The position numbers were made by a program, and so were the translations under genes. From an uncultured Prevotellaceae bacterium (lineage in GTDB: Bacteria; Bacteroidota; Bacteroidia; Bacteroidales; Bacteroidaceae): DNA of 64,000 nucleotides. Below are positions 17,701 to 27,500 of this stretch, piece by piece (position 1 is the first letter of the stretch; every line of letters begins with the position of its first letter). The notes under the pieces are model-generated. The model saw only the letters and a program-made list of their open reading frames with translations, did not search any database and was not told the origin of the DNA. Location: assembly GCA_900316285.1 (NCBI GenBank), contig ONCG01000006.1, positions 1 to 64,000 of the forward strand, given 5' to 3'.

Positions 17701-17985
17701 AAGGATCACAAGATCGTGATTGGTATGTGCACCGATATCGCACGCACAGGCAAGCAGTTCGAGGGTACTTGGTTCTCAGTAACCGACTGGACGCTGACGC
17801 TCACCAAGAAGGGTGACAACAGCGGATGGGACGGCCCGCTCGCTACTGGCATCAACGAGATTGCAACTGAGACGCTGGCTGTCGACGGTATCTACACCGT
17901 CAACGGCGTACGCACCAACAAGCTGCAGCGTGGTCTGAACATCGTCGTTCGCGACGGTAAGGCCATGAAGATCATGGTGAAGTAA
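14782..17985 (+). CDS. Large multi-module secreted protein, sister of the divergent 1216-residue protein
   Basis: A 1067-residue protein with signal peptide (MKKFLLFALVAMIGMPVLAQ). Three beta-sandwich modules of the 'NPx ... GW ... LPxGxYxV ... W.. L..' type (starting near VINAGFDED, YIQNPWFVG and FIQNPKAES) are separated by helical segments rich in Ala, Glu and Lys. The C-terminus (GIYTVNGVRTNKLQRGLNIV ... KIMVK) matches the sorting-like tail of the gene at 10725. The gene uses GCT, GGT and CTC/CTG-type codons with striking regularity (runs such as GAGGCTGCTGCTATCGCT), unlike its neighbours, which suggests strong expression. Consensus promoter upstream, strong terminator downstream. Function unknown; surface glycan binding is plausible. 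A single-operon link with 18111 is unlikely because of the terminator. Confidence 0.87.
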   Translation: MKKFLLFALVAMIGMPVLAQDEVGDDVTKYVINAGFDEDLTFQKDGKMKDAVSTDREAGGNNSRSWAYIAADSTVYARPKATTSQSRPDGRKMEAVNGFKGRVQGWTMESNAPFPQCEWTYFGTVPYDLASQAVPIADDGTTYLEVPARPTEFDGGEGFVYLRAGWTNSAIYKQVVNLPCAKYRLEYWTININPNTSAVAEDLTKIVCRNEEFKDEEGTGLNAQVWTKHEFEFTPTTEFTMQFGYQAANAGSGGQPIVALDGIKLYKIGEADAVELFQSDCYYLMDQFEALQGEMSDYQGLYGEMEDVKNELYGMINEDVEELKAALEAIKAAIAKYQQVQKDVVTLDELIAKAETLVYSTDYPGKEALSDAIDKYSAVLDEGGADAIAAAIEGMNQAIKEYYASQVATRDDPADYTFYIQNPWFVGAKGEPTLNADGTYTFPNEFDEEKPYTVGSAPFDGTSEGWYMGEGGGDQRLNWRQGRTCWNAWNNNFNTVSIAQDITGLPNGLYKVAADLITQSGMATDQHTFAKSSLQSAVSNPLADGLWDEGEMGTWTTLTTEQWVIVADGKLTIGALGTGAADTGAAGWFCATNFKLFYFGEATAEEIAEATAARVAEVKALVDGMHFAADKAKAEEILFNYDIAKDLEMLNEAATLAETSEGKYNEIMAEGKTIPTVEAGLADGSYGEAAAIARFALDYVKDYIASNEATYEAVDAKLDEAKNYINTYVPVFMEAAEFLAGAQSQAVKNALGTTMNDQKAILLSEMKDKATVDAFVEELKTMLYNVKKQETYDTDPDGTDYTSFIQNPKAESTTGWDIDKGTGNGPTNGGEYFDSNDSGHRYFDSYNAADSVLNFYGEQVVLGVPNGTYTVGAAVRTSAPGAFIFAGNCGEAKADTLWKEIPMQTYTYLDDETGEEKTDKATNKWGAIWENACERFETMTDSDPDYFYIQGIVNANGGNGFGWQYLEITGVEVKDHKIVIGMCTDIARTGKQFEGTWFSVTDWTLTLTKKGDNSGWDGPLATGINEIATETLAVDGIYTVNGVRTNKLQRGLNIVVRDGKAMKIMVK

Positions 17986-18001
17986 TCATCAAGCGATAAC
18001 G

Positions 18002-18044
18002 ACGGCTCCCTGCTTCCAAAGTGTGCAGGGAGCCGTTTTTTTTC
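18002..18044 (+). terminator. Rho-independent terminator
   Basis: ACGGCTCCCTGC (18002-18013) pairs perfectly with GCAGGGAGCCGT (18025-18036), followed by a run of eight T. It ends the transcript of the gene at 14782. Confidence 0.92.
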
Positions 18045-18062
18045 TCTGAAAAATCAAGAACA

Positions 18063-18098
18063 TCTAGATCGTCTAGAATATCTAGAGAATCTAGACAA
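18063..18098 (+). repeat. Four 9-bp tandem units TCTAGANNN in a leader
   Basis: TCTAGATCG, TCTAGAATA, TCTAGAGAA and TCTAGACAA follow each other without gaps, 12 bases before the ATG at 18111. TCTAGA is itself a palindrome. The array sits where the ribosome-binding leader should be. Confidence 0.8.
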
Positions 18099-18110
18099 AC
18101 AACTACAACA

Positions 18111-21100
18111 ATGAAGAAACTCCTTTTCCTTGCAGCGACACTCTGCCTGACTCTGGCAGCCGCTGCGCAGACCAGTCCCACCGAGGGTGTCATCACGGCC
18201 GACTTTGTCGGTGAAGCCTCCATGCAGCAGGACCTGTTGCAGATGCTTGCCGACTTCGCCAAGTACATGAAGAACGATTTCCAGCATGCCTCTGCCCCGA
18301 ACAGTGTAGGCGAGGCATGTGGGTGTTTCAAGGGCGAGAACACGATGGCCAACGACGAGCGAGGCGTGCGTCCGAATGCCGACCTCTCGATGATCTGTGC
18401 ATTCCTCGTGAAATATGGTAAGGGAAAGGTGACGCTGCCCACAGGTGTAACGTGGGACGATATCGAAGAAATGGCGATGAAATCGCTGATTTTTGCTTAT
18501 AGCACCCATAAGGCGAACAAGCTGAAAGTGTGCTCGGGCAACAACTATTGGGGCTCGGTGTCGACGAGCGATTTCGCTTGGGAGTCGAGCCTCTGGGCCA
18601 TGAGTGTGGCCTATTCCGCGTTCTTCCAGTGGGACAAACTCACCGAGACACAACGCAACTACATCTATAAACTGCTGAAGGCGGAATGCAACTACGAGCT
18701 CACACGCTCGATACCCACAGGCTACAGCGGCGACACCAAGGCTGAGGAGAACGGTTGGGAGGCCGACATCCTTGCAGCTACGCTGGGTCTGTTCCCCGAT
18801 GATGCGCTGGCAACTCGCTGGTTCCAGCGCCTCCGCGAGTTTGCCATCAACAGCTACTCGCACATCGATGACAAGACGAACCGTACTGTCGTCGACCCCG
18901 ACTATGACTCAAAGACCGTAGCACAGCTCTATAAAGGGCAGAATCTCTACGACGACTATACACTGCAGAACCACAACTATTTCCACACATCTTATCAGAA
19001 TGTGGTCATGCAGGAACTGGGTGAGGCGGCCCTCGCCCTGAAACTGTTCCAAAAGGAACTCTATGGCGAGGAGAAATGGAAGACCAACGCACTGATGCAT
19101 CATAATCAAGAGGTGCAGACGGAAGTGCTGAACTGGCTCGCACTCACCGACGGTGAACTCGCTATGCCTAACGGCAACGACTGGAGCCTGTTCCTTTATG
19201 ACCAGATTACCAGCTACTCCACGAATGCCTGCTTCCTCAGGGATGCCGATGCGCTGATGCTTGAGAACCTCGCCTACAAATACATTAAGGCTCGGCAGAA
19301 GACCACCAGCGACGGCTCGTGGCTGCTGCGTGCCGATGTGGGAGCACGCCGTATGGGTGTGGAGGCTCATCGTGTGATGATGACGTGGCTCATGCACCAC
19401 GTGCTCTCGACAGCCGACCTCAAGGCAACCGACTTCGAAGCATTCCGCCAGCGCTACAGTGCAGCGAAGAAACTGGACACGCAGAACATCGTGCGTGCTT
19501 TCACGAAAGATCGCTTCACAACGTTCTCGTGGAGTACCGGACTGCAGAGCTACACAGGCTACATCGCAGCTAACTCGGTGGACAAGAACAAAATCATCGT
19601 GCCTTTCCGTGCTAACAACACAGGTAACTTCCTGGGATGGTATGAGGTGCAGGGCAAGAAGACCAATGCTACACCCGTTGTGAGTGGTATCTACGACCTG
19701 AAAGGCGACGCCTGGACCATGAATGGAGAATTGAACACCAACGACGGTGCGTTGAACAACCGCTTCGCCATCTTCTCAACGCCGGGCAACGCGGTGATGT
19801 ATCTCGACTATGTCCGTGCGAATGGTGCTGCAACTATCACCAAGGAGCAAGGAGGTCTGATGGCTATCTCGATGGACGAGATGACGAAGACCAGCCGTAA
19901 GCTCTTCCACTCTGAGGGAGAGGCAACAGTGACCGATGGTGGCACGAAGAAACTGAGTGCTTCATGGCTGAACATCGACAACGAGCTGGGATTCGTGGGC
20001 ACGGGTGAGAAGCAGATGTTCTTCGGCGACCGCGCCAACAACAACTCGGTGATGACCTCGAAACTCTACACGCTCTACAACGACAAGAGTCGTACGGTAG
20101 GGCAGGGGGATGTGGTAGACCGTCGTGCGATGGTGTACTACAGCAATATCGATGCCAACCAAACTAAGACGCTCGCCTCGCAGTTCATCGACCTAAAGGA
20201 CAAAGTGCCTGCAGGTTGGAACGGTGCGATGGCCTTCGATCCCGATGGCACTGGCTACCTGCAGCTCTCGAACTTCTGCAGTGGCGAGAAGTGCGTCATC
20301 AAAGAGAAAGACTTGGCGTGTGGCCCGCATGGACTTTTCCCGGTTTTACGAGAACCCTATGTTAACGAGGTTTATAGTGATGATTATGTTAGCATCGTTG
20401 CTGAACCGAACCATAGTCAGAATTACGTGGTGAAATTCTTCTCACCTGATCCAGAATCAATGAAGATTGTTCAAGATAAAGAGGATTTCAATACCGTCTA
20501 CATTGACATACCTGATGATCCGTATTGTGATTGCGCCTACATGCTTTGGTATGTGGGTGAAGATGGGTTGAAGACACATACCTTCTTATATAACGGACCC
20601 GTTAAAGCGACGATTCGCGGCAATGAATTGGAAGTGGAGCATGTTCCTTTCCCCGAGAATGATACCGACGACCTCACCAAGGATTACACCGATATCACGG
20701 CTCAGCTCGTAAACCCTAATTTCGAGGAGGACGACTCGTATGGCGACCGCGGTCAGAACGTGACGGCCTCCGGAGTAACCTATGCAGACTGCTATATAAA
20801 TAAGGTGGCGGCCTCGAACTCGAAGTTTCCCAACGTGCTACCTGTGAAGGGTTGGACCGCCGCCAACCGCATGTCGGGCAGTTCGAACTATGCCCGTATG
20901 TACTCCATGCCTTATTCGATGGATTTGTTTTGCGTGAGCCCCTCGAATGTGGGAAACTACGCTGCGCAGACAGCTGGTCTGTTGAGTGATGACGACAAGG
21001 GCAAGCGCACACTGACGACGCTGAACTCATGGGCAGCCGGTCAGAATGCCATCACGCAGACGGTCACCCTGCCCGAGGGTGAATACCGCCTGTTGCTGAA

Positions 21101-21530
21101 CATGAAATATGAGTGCACCAACCAGCAGAAGAACGACGGCCGTCGCATCACCGCTACAGGCAATACCAACACGTCGCTCACGGGAGTGAAGATTGGCACG
21201 AAGACCGACTACCGCTATCCTTCGGAGCCAAATAGCTGGGAGGTGCTCTGCTATGATTTCACCCTGACCGAACCTCAGGACGTGATCTTCTCGATGGGTT
21301 ATCAGAGTTCGGCCAGCGTGGGTGCTGCCAACAACACCTTATTATATATAGACAATGTTCGCTTGCTGCAGAAAATCAATACCGCCATCCGAAAAACCAC
21401 AACTGAAAACAACAAAGCCACCGGTGCTTGCTACGATCTCGCGGGTCGGAGAATCGCTAACGGAAGCCAGGCTGTTTTCCCCGCAGTTTATGTCCAAAAT
21501 GGGAAGAAATTGCTGCAGAAGAGAAAATAA
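18111..21530 (+). CDS. Large secreted protein, possibly polysaccharide-lyase-like
   Basis: I start the 1139-residue protein at the ATG at 18111 because it gives a clear signal peptide (MKKLLFLAATLCLTLAAAAQ); the frame upstream only translates a tandem repeat and terminator. Residues about 25-480 look all-helical with motifs such as ENGWEADILAATLGL and NHNYFHTSYQNV, reminiscent of the alpha-toroid of polysaccharide lyases, and residues about 490-740 look beta-rich. A C-terminal beta-sandwich (about 860-1090: VNPNFEEDD ... LPEGEYRLLL ... LLYIDNVRLL) and a sorting-like tail follow. No catalytic residues could be assigned, so the enzyme idea is weak. A segment at residues about 740-850 (bases 20330-20660) is visibly richer in A/T than the rest. 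No promoter box was found in the short leader. Confidence 0.8.
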   Translation: MKKLLFLAATLCLTLAAAAQTSPTEGVITADFVGEASMQQDLLQMLADFAKYMKNDFQHASAPNSVGEACGCFKGENTMANDERGVRPNADLSMICAFLVKYGKGKVTLPTGVTWDDIEEMAMKSLIFAYSTHKANKLKVCSGNNYWGSVSTSDFAWESSLWAMSVAYSAFFQWDKLTETQRNYIYKLLKAECNYELTRSIPTGYSGDTKAEENGWEADILAATLGLFPDDALATRWFQRLREFAINSYSHIDDKTNRTVVDPDYDSKTVAQLYKGQNLYDDYTLQNHNYFHTSYQNVVMQELGEAALALKLFQKELYGEEKWKTNALMHHNQEVQTEVLNWLALTDGELAMPNGNDWSLFLYDQITSYSTNACFLRDADALMLENLAYKYIKARQKTTSDGSWLLRADVGARRMGVEAHRVMMTWLMHHVLSTADLKATDFEAFRQRYSAAKKLDTQNIVRAFTKDRFTTFSWSTGLQSYTGYIAANSVDKNKIIVPFRANNTGNFLGWYEVQGKKTNATPVVSGIYDLKGDAWTMNGELNTNDGALNNRFAIFSTPGNAVMYLDYVRANGAATITKEQGGLMAISMDEMTKTSRKLFHSEGEATVTDGGTKKLSASWLNIDNELGFVGTGEKQMFFGDRANNNSVMTSKLYTLYNDKSRTVGQGDVVDRRAMVYYSNIDANQTKTLASQFIDLKDKVPAGWNGAMAFDPDGTGYLQLSNFCSGEKCVIKEKDLACGPHGLFPVLREPYVNEVYSDDYVSIVAEPNHSQNYVVKFFSPDPESMKIVQDKEDFNTVYIDIPDDPYCDCAYMLWYVGEDGLKTHTFLYNGPVKATIRGNELEVEHVPFPENDTDDLTKDYTDITAQLVNPNFEEDDSYGDRGQNVTASGVTYADCYINKVAASNSKFPNVLPVKGWTAANRMSGSSNYARMYSMPYSMDLFCVSPSNVGNYAAQTAGLLSDDDKGKRTLTTLNSWAAGQNAITQTVTLPEGEYRLLLNMKYECTNQQKNDGRRITATGNTNTSLTGVKIGTKTDYRYPSEPNSWEVLCYDFTLTEPQDVIFSMGYQSSASVGAANNTLLYIDNVRLLQKINTAIRKTTTENNKATGACYDLAGRRIANGSQAVFPAVYVQNGKKLLQKRK

Positions 21531-21565
21531 TTCGGGATTTCTACGTTTTTTTAAATAATTTATAT

Positions 21566-21573
21566 TAAATTTG
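21566..21573 (+). promoter_or_regulatory. Probable -7 element of the FAS1/SusCD operon
   Basis: TAAATTTG matches TAnnTTTG, 68 bases before the ATG at 21641. A -33 TTTG is not clear (only a GTTTTTTT run). It is the only candidate promoter seen for the eight-gene operon. Confidence 0.5.
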
Positions 21574-21640
21574 CCGACGAATTTAAGTAACCTAACAAGT
21601 AATATATATTAAACAATGTAATAACTAAATCTTTAAATGT

Positions 21641-24490
21641 ATGAATTACCGCTTTTTTGAACTGACCAAGAAAGCCCTGTATGGCTTGTGTTTGGCAGTG
21701 ATCAGTGGTGGATTCCTCTCTTGTAACGACCGCTTCCCCCTAGACGACGAGGGTAACTACCCGAGTTGGCTGGGAAGTAGTGTATATGAGCAATTGAAGA
21801 ATCCTAACCCAGAAGTACTGACAGGTACTTTTAACAATTACGTGCGGCTCATTGAAGACATGGGTTATGCCGAGACGTTGGGAAAGACGGGTTCGAAAAC
21901 CGTCTTTGCAGCCAATGATGAAGCCTTCGAGCGCTTCTATGCTAACAATGCATGGGGCGTGAGAAAGTACGAGGACCTGACAGAGGCCATGAAGAAGCAA
22001 CTGCTCTACTCCTCGATGCTCGACAATGCCATCCTTGTCGAAATGTTGTCGAATGTGTCGTATGACGCCACAAGCGTCACACCAGGTATTGCCATGAAGC
22101 ACACCACTGGTGCCAACGTCATCGACACCATTACGTTTATTCCTGGTCCTGCTGGCATGCCGAAGAACAACTCCTATTGGCAGAAGTATTTCGACAAGGG
22201 CATTAACCTCGTGATGGACGCCACACGTCCGATGATGGTGCACTTCACGGCTGAGCAGCTCACCAACAACAGCATTACCACACGTGGTGAGAACAGTGAC
22301 TTTGAAGTGATTACCGGAACTCCTTACAACGATGAAGAGAATTCCGCTTACATCTTCAGAAACAAGATTATCAAAGGCGACGTGACCTGTAAGAATGGTT
22401 ATATCCACCAGCTGCAGGATGTGCTCGTACCGCCGGGAAACATTGCTGAACTCATCCGCACCAACGGCGAGAGCTTCTACTTCAGCCGTATGCTCGATCG
22501 CTTCAGCGTTCCCGTCTACGATGCCGCAACGACCAACAACTACAACGACTTTGCACAGGCCAATGGTCTGCCACTCATCGACTCCATTTTCCAGAAGCGT
22601 TACTTCAGTTCGCGTTCGCAGGGTTCCGACTTGACCGTTGATCCTAATGGCGCAATCGTGAAGAGCGTGCTTCCCTACGATCCGGGATGGAATACCTATA
22701 CCAACGGTATGTCGGGTTCGAATGCCCTGAGCGACCTTGCCGCCATCTTCGTTCCTACCGATGAGGCCATGAAGACCTACTTCCTGCCGGGTGGCAGTGG
22801 TTCGTTTATCATCGACCAGTATGGTAAGAAGGAGAACACCGAAGAGAATCTTGCCGAGAACATCGACTCGATTCCTCAGGACATTGTGCAGGCATTCCTC
22901 GACAACCTGATGAAGTCTTCGTTCGTGGGAACCGTGCCCAGCAAGTTCGGTGATGTGATGGACGATGCTTCCGACCCGATGGGTCTGTCGCTCGACGTGC
23001 TGAACAAGAATGCCGACGGCACCTACGATGTGAAGATTGCCAATAACGGTGTAGCCTACATGCTGAACACTGTATTCGCACCGAACCGTTACATCGCTGT
23101 GTCGGCACCGGCTCTGCTCACCGACAACATGCGAATCATGAACACCGCTATCCAGGACGGATATAACGGAAATACTACTGTTGGACTGAACCAGAACTTC
23201 TATGCTTATCTGCTCGCCATGAGTGCCAACTACGCATTCTTCATCCCGACCGATAAGGCATTCGGACAGTTCTACGTGGATCCTACCTATCTGATGCACG
23301 ACCAGCCACGCGCACTGCGCTTCTACTACCAGAACCGTTCGCCTTATGTGTTCTGCTCGCAGTGGCAGTACAACCCCCTCACGGGTGAAATCGGCGACTC
23401 CATCGGTACGGTGGCAACCTCTGCCTTCCGCAGCCATCTCATCGACATCCTGAACTACCACACCGTGGTGCTTGGCGAAGGTGAGAAATTCGGCACCAAC
23501 GAATACTACAAGACCAAGCATGGTGGTGAGATCCACTTCTTTGAAGGTCGTGTGGAAAGTGGTGGCCAGATCGACAACCGCCTCTCTCCGTCGTTCGTTG
23601 TGAAGCAATACAACCAGAAGAACGGTGTGTCGTATGCTATCGACCACGTTATCCAGGCTCCTCAGAAGTCGGTTTACTCAGTGCTGGGTGAATACTCGCA
23701 GTTTGATGAATTCAACAAGCTCTGTAACGGCTACAACGAGGATCTGTTCTTCTTCGCCAGCGACAAGATGAAGGAAGTGAACCAGGTGACGAAGAAGCAG
23801 CGCGTGAAGGGTTACGAGTTGTTCGTCAACGAGGTGGGTCACTTCGGACTCGACTACGACGTGAAGTTCTTCAACTCGTACAACTATACAGTTTACGTTC
23901 CCGACAATGAAGCTATGAAGAAGGCTTATGCATTGGGACTCCCCACATGGAGCGATGTACAGGCCATCTACGACGAGTATCATGAGAAGTGGGAAGAGCA
24001 GCAGACGGAAGGCAACTACAGCGAAGACGTCATCGCCGCCCGCAACAAGGCGTTGGCCATGCTGGAGGAAATCAATGCCTTCATCCGCTACCACTTCCAG
24101 GACAACTCGGTATATCTCGATAAGAACATCGAAGCTGGTGTCTATGCTACGGCTTGCTCCGATACCCTCGGTGTACGTGAGAAACTTACGGTCAGCGGTG
24201 CTAACCGCCAGATAACAGTTGTCGACAAGAGTGGTCAGCAAGTGAACATCAGCTCGACGGGTAGCAATGTCGTCAACAAGATGACACGCGACTACGTGTT
24301 CGACAAGGCTGCCAAGACGGCTGGTGAGATTAGAACATCGTCGTTTGCTGTTATCCACCAGATTCCTGTGGCTTTGAACTCGCATGCAGGCACCAACCGC
24401 TACGACACGCTTTGGACCGGTGCGAACGCCAAGAAGAAACTGGCAGCTTTCAGGCGATTGTACGACAGCAAGTTGTATAAGCAGTATTAG
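21641..24490 (+). CDS. FAS1 (fasciclin) lipoprotein with about four FAS1 modules
   Basis: A 949-residue lipoprotein: signal ending GGFLSC with the lipidated Cys at 28, followed by NDR. Four FAS1-like modules can be traced by the 'T.FAP.N.AF' strand: TVFAANDEAF (88-96), AIFVPTDEAM (368-377), AFFIPTDKAF (532-541) and TVYVPDNEAM (750-759). The partner strand appears as GYIHQLQDVLVPP (253-265), VAYMLNTVFAP (471-481) and VSYAIDHVIQAP (663-674). FAS1 domains mediate adhesion to proteins or glycans in other organisms. This is the first gene of the operon, 19 bases before SusC. It is probably displayed at the cell surface as an accessory to the SusCD complex; that role is inferred. Confidence 0.9.
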   Translation: MNYRFFELTKKALYGLCLAVISGGFLSCNDRFPLDDEGNYPSWLGSSVYEQLKNPNPEVLTGTFNNYVRLIEDMGYAETLGKTGSKTVFAANDEAFERFYANNAWGVRKYEDLTEAMKKQLLYSSMLDNAILVEMLSNVSYDATSVTPGIAMKHTTGANVIDTITFIPGPAGMPKNNSYWQKYFDKGINLVMDATRPMMVHFTAEQLTNNSITTRGENSDFEVITGTPYNDEENSAYIFRNKIIKGDVTCKNGYIHQLQDVLVPPGNIAELIRTNGESFYFSRMLDRFSVPVYDAATTNNYNDFAQANGLPLIDSIFQKRYFSSRSQGSDLTVDPNGAIVKSVLPYDPGWNTYTNGMSGSNALSDLAAIFVPTDEAMKTYFLPGGSGSFIIDQYGKKENTEENLAENIDSIPQDIVQAFLDNLMKSSFVGTVPSKFGDVMDDASDPMGLSLDVLNKNADGTYDVKIANNGVAYMLNTVFAPNRYIAVSAPALLTDNMRIMNTAIQDGYNGNTTVGLNQNFYAYLLAMSANYAFFIPTDKAFGQFYVDPTYLMHDQPRALRFYYQNRSPYVFCSQWQYNPLTGEIGDSIGTVATSAFRSHLIDILNYHTVVLGEGEKFGTNEYYKTKHGGEIHFFEGRVESGGQIDNRLSPSFVVKQYNQKNGVSYAIDHVIQAPQKSVYSVLGEYSQFDEFNKLCNGYNEDLFFFASDKMKEVNQVTKKQRVKGYELFVNEVGHFGLDYDVKFFNSYNYTVYVPDNEAMKKAYALGLPTWSDVQAIYDEYHEKWEEQQTEGNYSEDVIAARNKALAMLEEINAFIRYHFQDNSVYLDKNIEAGVYATACSDTLGVREKLTVSGANRQITVVDKSGQQVNISSTGSNVVNKMTRDYVFDKAAKTAGEIRTSSFAVIHQIPVALNSHAGTNRYDTLWTGANAKKKLAAFRRLYDSKLYKQY

Positions 24491-24509
24491 GACTTAAACA
24501 GTATCTCTT

Positions 24510-27500
24510 ATGAAAACAAATAATATCAAATATCTGTTACTGGCGATATGCTGCGTCCTGAGTACTGCAGCTATGGCACAAGGTGCACGCATCTCGGGTA
24601 CCGTCAACGACGTGGAAGGCCCAGTGATGATGTGTAACGTTGTGGAAATCGATGCCAACAACCGTAACGTTTCGTATTCGCAGACCGACATCAACGGTAA
24701 CTTCTCGATGGAGATCCAGAATACGAAGAACAAACTGCAGATTTCCTATGTGGGATATAAGAAGGTGACGATACCCATCGGCGACAAGACCGTCTTCGAC
24801 ATCATGCTCGAGGAAGAGAACACGCTGAAGGAAGTCGTCGTAAAGGCTAAGGCAAAATTCCGCCAAGGTGGTCTGGTCATCCCTGAAAACGAGGTCTCGG
24901 CAGCTAAGCAGACGTTTAACATGAGTGAGGTGGAAGGTCTGTCCTTCACATCGGCCGATGAGGCCCTGCAGGGTAAGATTGCCGGTCTGGACATCGTGGC
25001 CAACTCTGGTAACCTGGGTTCAGGTACTTCGATGCGCCTTCGTGGTGTGACCTCCATCAACGGATCGGCCGAGCCGCTGATCGTTGTCGACGGAAACATC
25101 TTCGATAACCCCGACCAGAACTTCGACTTCACCTCGGCCAACGAGGAAACTTACGCTTCGCTGCTCTCGGTGAACCCCTCTGATATCGACAAGATCGACG
25201 TACTGAAGGACGCCGCCGCAACTGCCATCTGGGGTTCGCGCGGTGCCAATGGTGTTATCTCGATTACCACCAAGCGTGGTTCGCGTGGTGCTACCCGTGT
25301 TGACTACTCGCTGCGTGTGCAGGCCAACTGGCAGCCGAAGGGCTACAACCTGCTGAACGGTGACGACTACACGATGATGCTGAAGGAGATGTACTACAAT
25401 CCTTCACAGAGCGCTACCGCCACGACGAACATCAACGAAATCAACTACAACCGCTCGTGGGCAGAATTCGAAAACTGGAACAACAACACCGACTGGGTGA
25501 AGGAAGTGCAGCAGACTGGTTGGAGCCAGTATCACTACCTGACCATCTCGGGTGGTGGTGAAAAGGCCAACTTCCGTATCTCGGCCGGCTACGACCACCA
25601 GAACGGTACCATCATCAAGCAGACGCTGGACCGCTTCTCGACGAAGCTCGCCCTTGACTACTTCGTGAGTGACCGCATCACGTTCCGTACAACGTTCCCG
25701 CTCACCTATACGGACAACCATAAGAACTACGACGACAACATCCTGGGTCGCGCACAGCAGATGGCACCGAACATGAGTGTCTATCGCCAGAACGCCGACG
25801 GAACGAACACCGACGAGTTCTACGTGATGCTGCCCGTAGGTGCCGACGGTGCTGGATCAACGGTGGCCGGTACATCGTCAAGACAGCTCGAGGCTATTCG
25901 TAACCTCGGAAACCCGGTGGCCATTGCCCACCAGGCTTGGCGCGACGACAAGACCTATCGTATCTCGCCTGAGTTCCGCCTGGACTACTACCTGCTCGGC
26001 AAGGACGACTCGAAGAGCCGCCTCGACTACACGGGTCTGGTTTACATGGATATCTTCTCAGAGAGCCGCCCGCAGTACTGGCCTGGTTCGCTGAGCACCA
26101 ACGGATGGACTGATGGTAAGTATAACTACAACGAGTCGTACGATTACAACTCGCTGGCTTTCACCACCCGTCACACCCTCACCTTCACCCCGCACTTCCG
26201 CAACCAAGACTGGTATGTGACCATGCTCGGTCGTTGGGAGATGACAACGGGTAACAACAACAGCCAGTTTAACTCTCAGGTGAATTCGCCGAATGGTATT
26301 GAGTCTACATCGGTGGATTCGTATATCACTGGTGCCAGCACCAGCAACGGCGAATGGCGCTCGATGTCGGGAATCTATCAGGGACACTTCTCCTACAAGA
26401 CCCGCTACGCTTTCGACTTCTCGATGCGTGCCGACGGTACCACCAAGTTCGGTGACTCGAAGAAGTGGGGTTACTTCCCCGGCATCTCCGCTCGTTGGAA
26501 TATCAGCGACGAGCCTTGGATGAAGTGGTCTGACTCTTGGCTCTCCATGCTTTCGTTCCGTCCCTCTTGGGGTATTGTGGGTAAGCAGCCGGACAACGAG
26601 TACCTGCAGTATGCACGCTACAACCCCAGCGGCTACTATGGTAGCGGTTCGGGTAACGATAACATCATGTATCTGGAAGGTCTGCAGCTCAACCGTCTGC
26701 AGTGGGAGCGCACCGCTCAGTATAATATTGGTGGTGACTTCGGATTCTTCAACGACATGATCACTGGTGACTTCAACTACTACTTCAAGCGTACGAAGAA
26801 CCTGCTGATGAAGAATGTACGTATTCCGTCATCGTCTGGTTTCTCCACACTTGCTTGGACCAATGTTGGTGAGATGACCAACAAGGGTTGGGAGTTGAAC
26901 CTGAATGGTAACAAGTTCCTCAAGATTGGTAAGTTCGAGGTCAGCGCAAACTTCAACATCTGCCAGAACTTCAATGAGATTGTGAAGATGGACGAGAGCG
27001 TGCTTGAGTCGATCAACGCTGAATGGGATGCTGGCTCGCGTGGTACTTATCTGAACCGCATCCAGACTGGTAACCCCCTCGGTTCTATCTATGGTCTCCG
27101 CTATAAGGGCGTCTACCAGTATTCCTATGAATACCTGATCAACCAGAAGGAAAGCCACGGCTGGACTTCCGAACAGTTCCGTGACTATATCAACAACGAA
27201 TTCCTCGCAGCCAACAAGACCGCTCCTATCGCCCTCGACGACGAAGGAAAGGTGCTGATGGACTCGCGTGGTAATCCTATTCAGCAGGTTTACAACTATA
27301 AGGAAGGAACGTCGACGTATAAGTTCCAGGGTGGTGATGCTATCTATGAGGACATCAACCACGACGGACAGATCAACTCGCTCGACATTGTTTACCTTGG
27401 CAACTCGAACCCGAAGTTCAGCGGTGGTTTCGGCCTGAGCTTCTTCTATGGCGACTGGTCGCTGAAGTCGAGCTTCACCTACCGTTCTGGCGTGAAGATT

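Noticed and set aside
21740-23647. Long open frame on the minus strand (635 codons)
   Set aside because: Opposite the first FAS1 lipoprotein gene, with His/Val-rich composition typical of antisense translation; the plus-strand operon explains the region.
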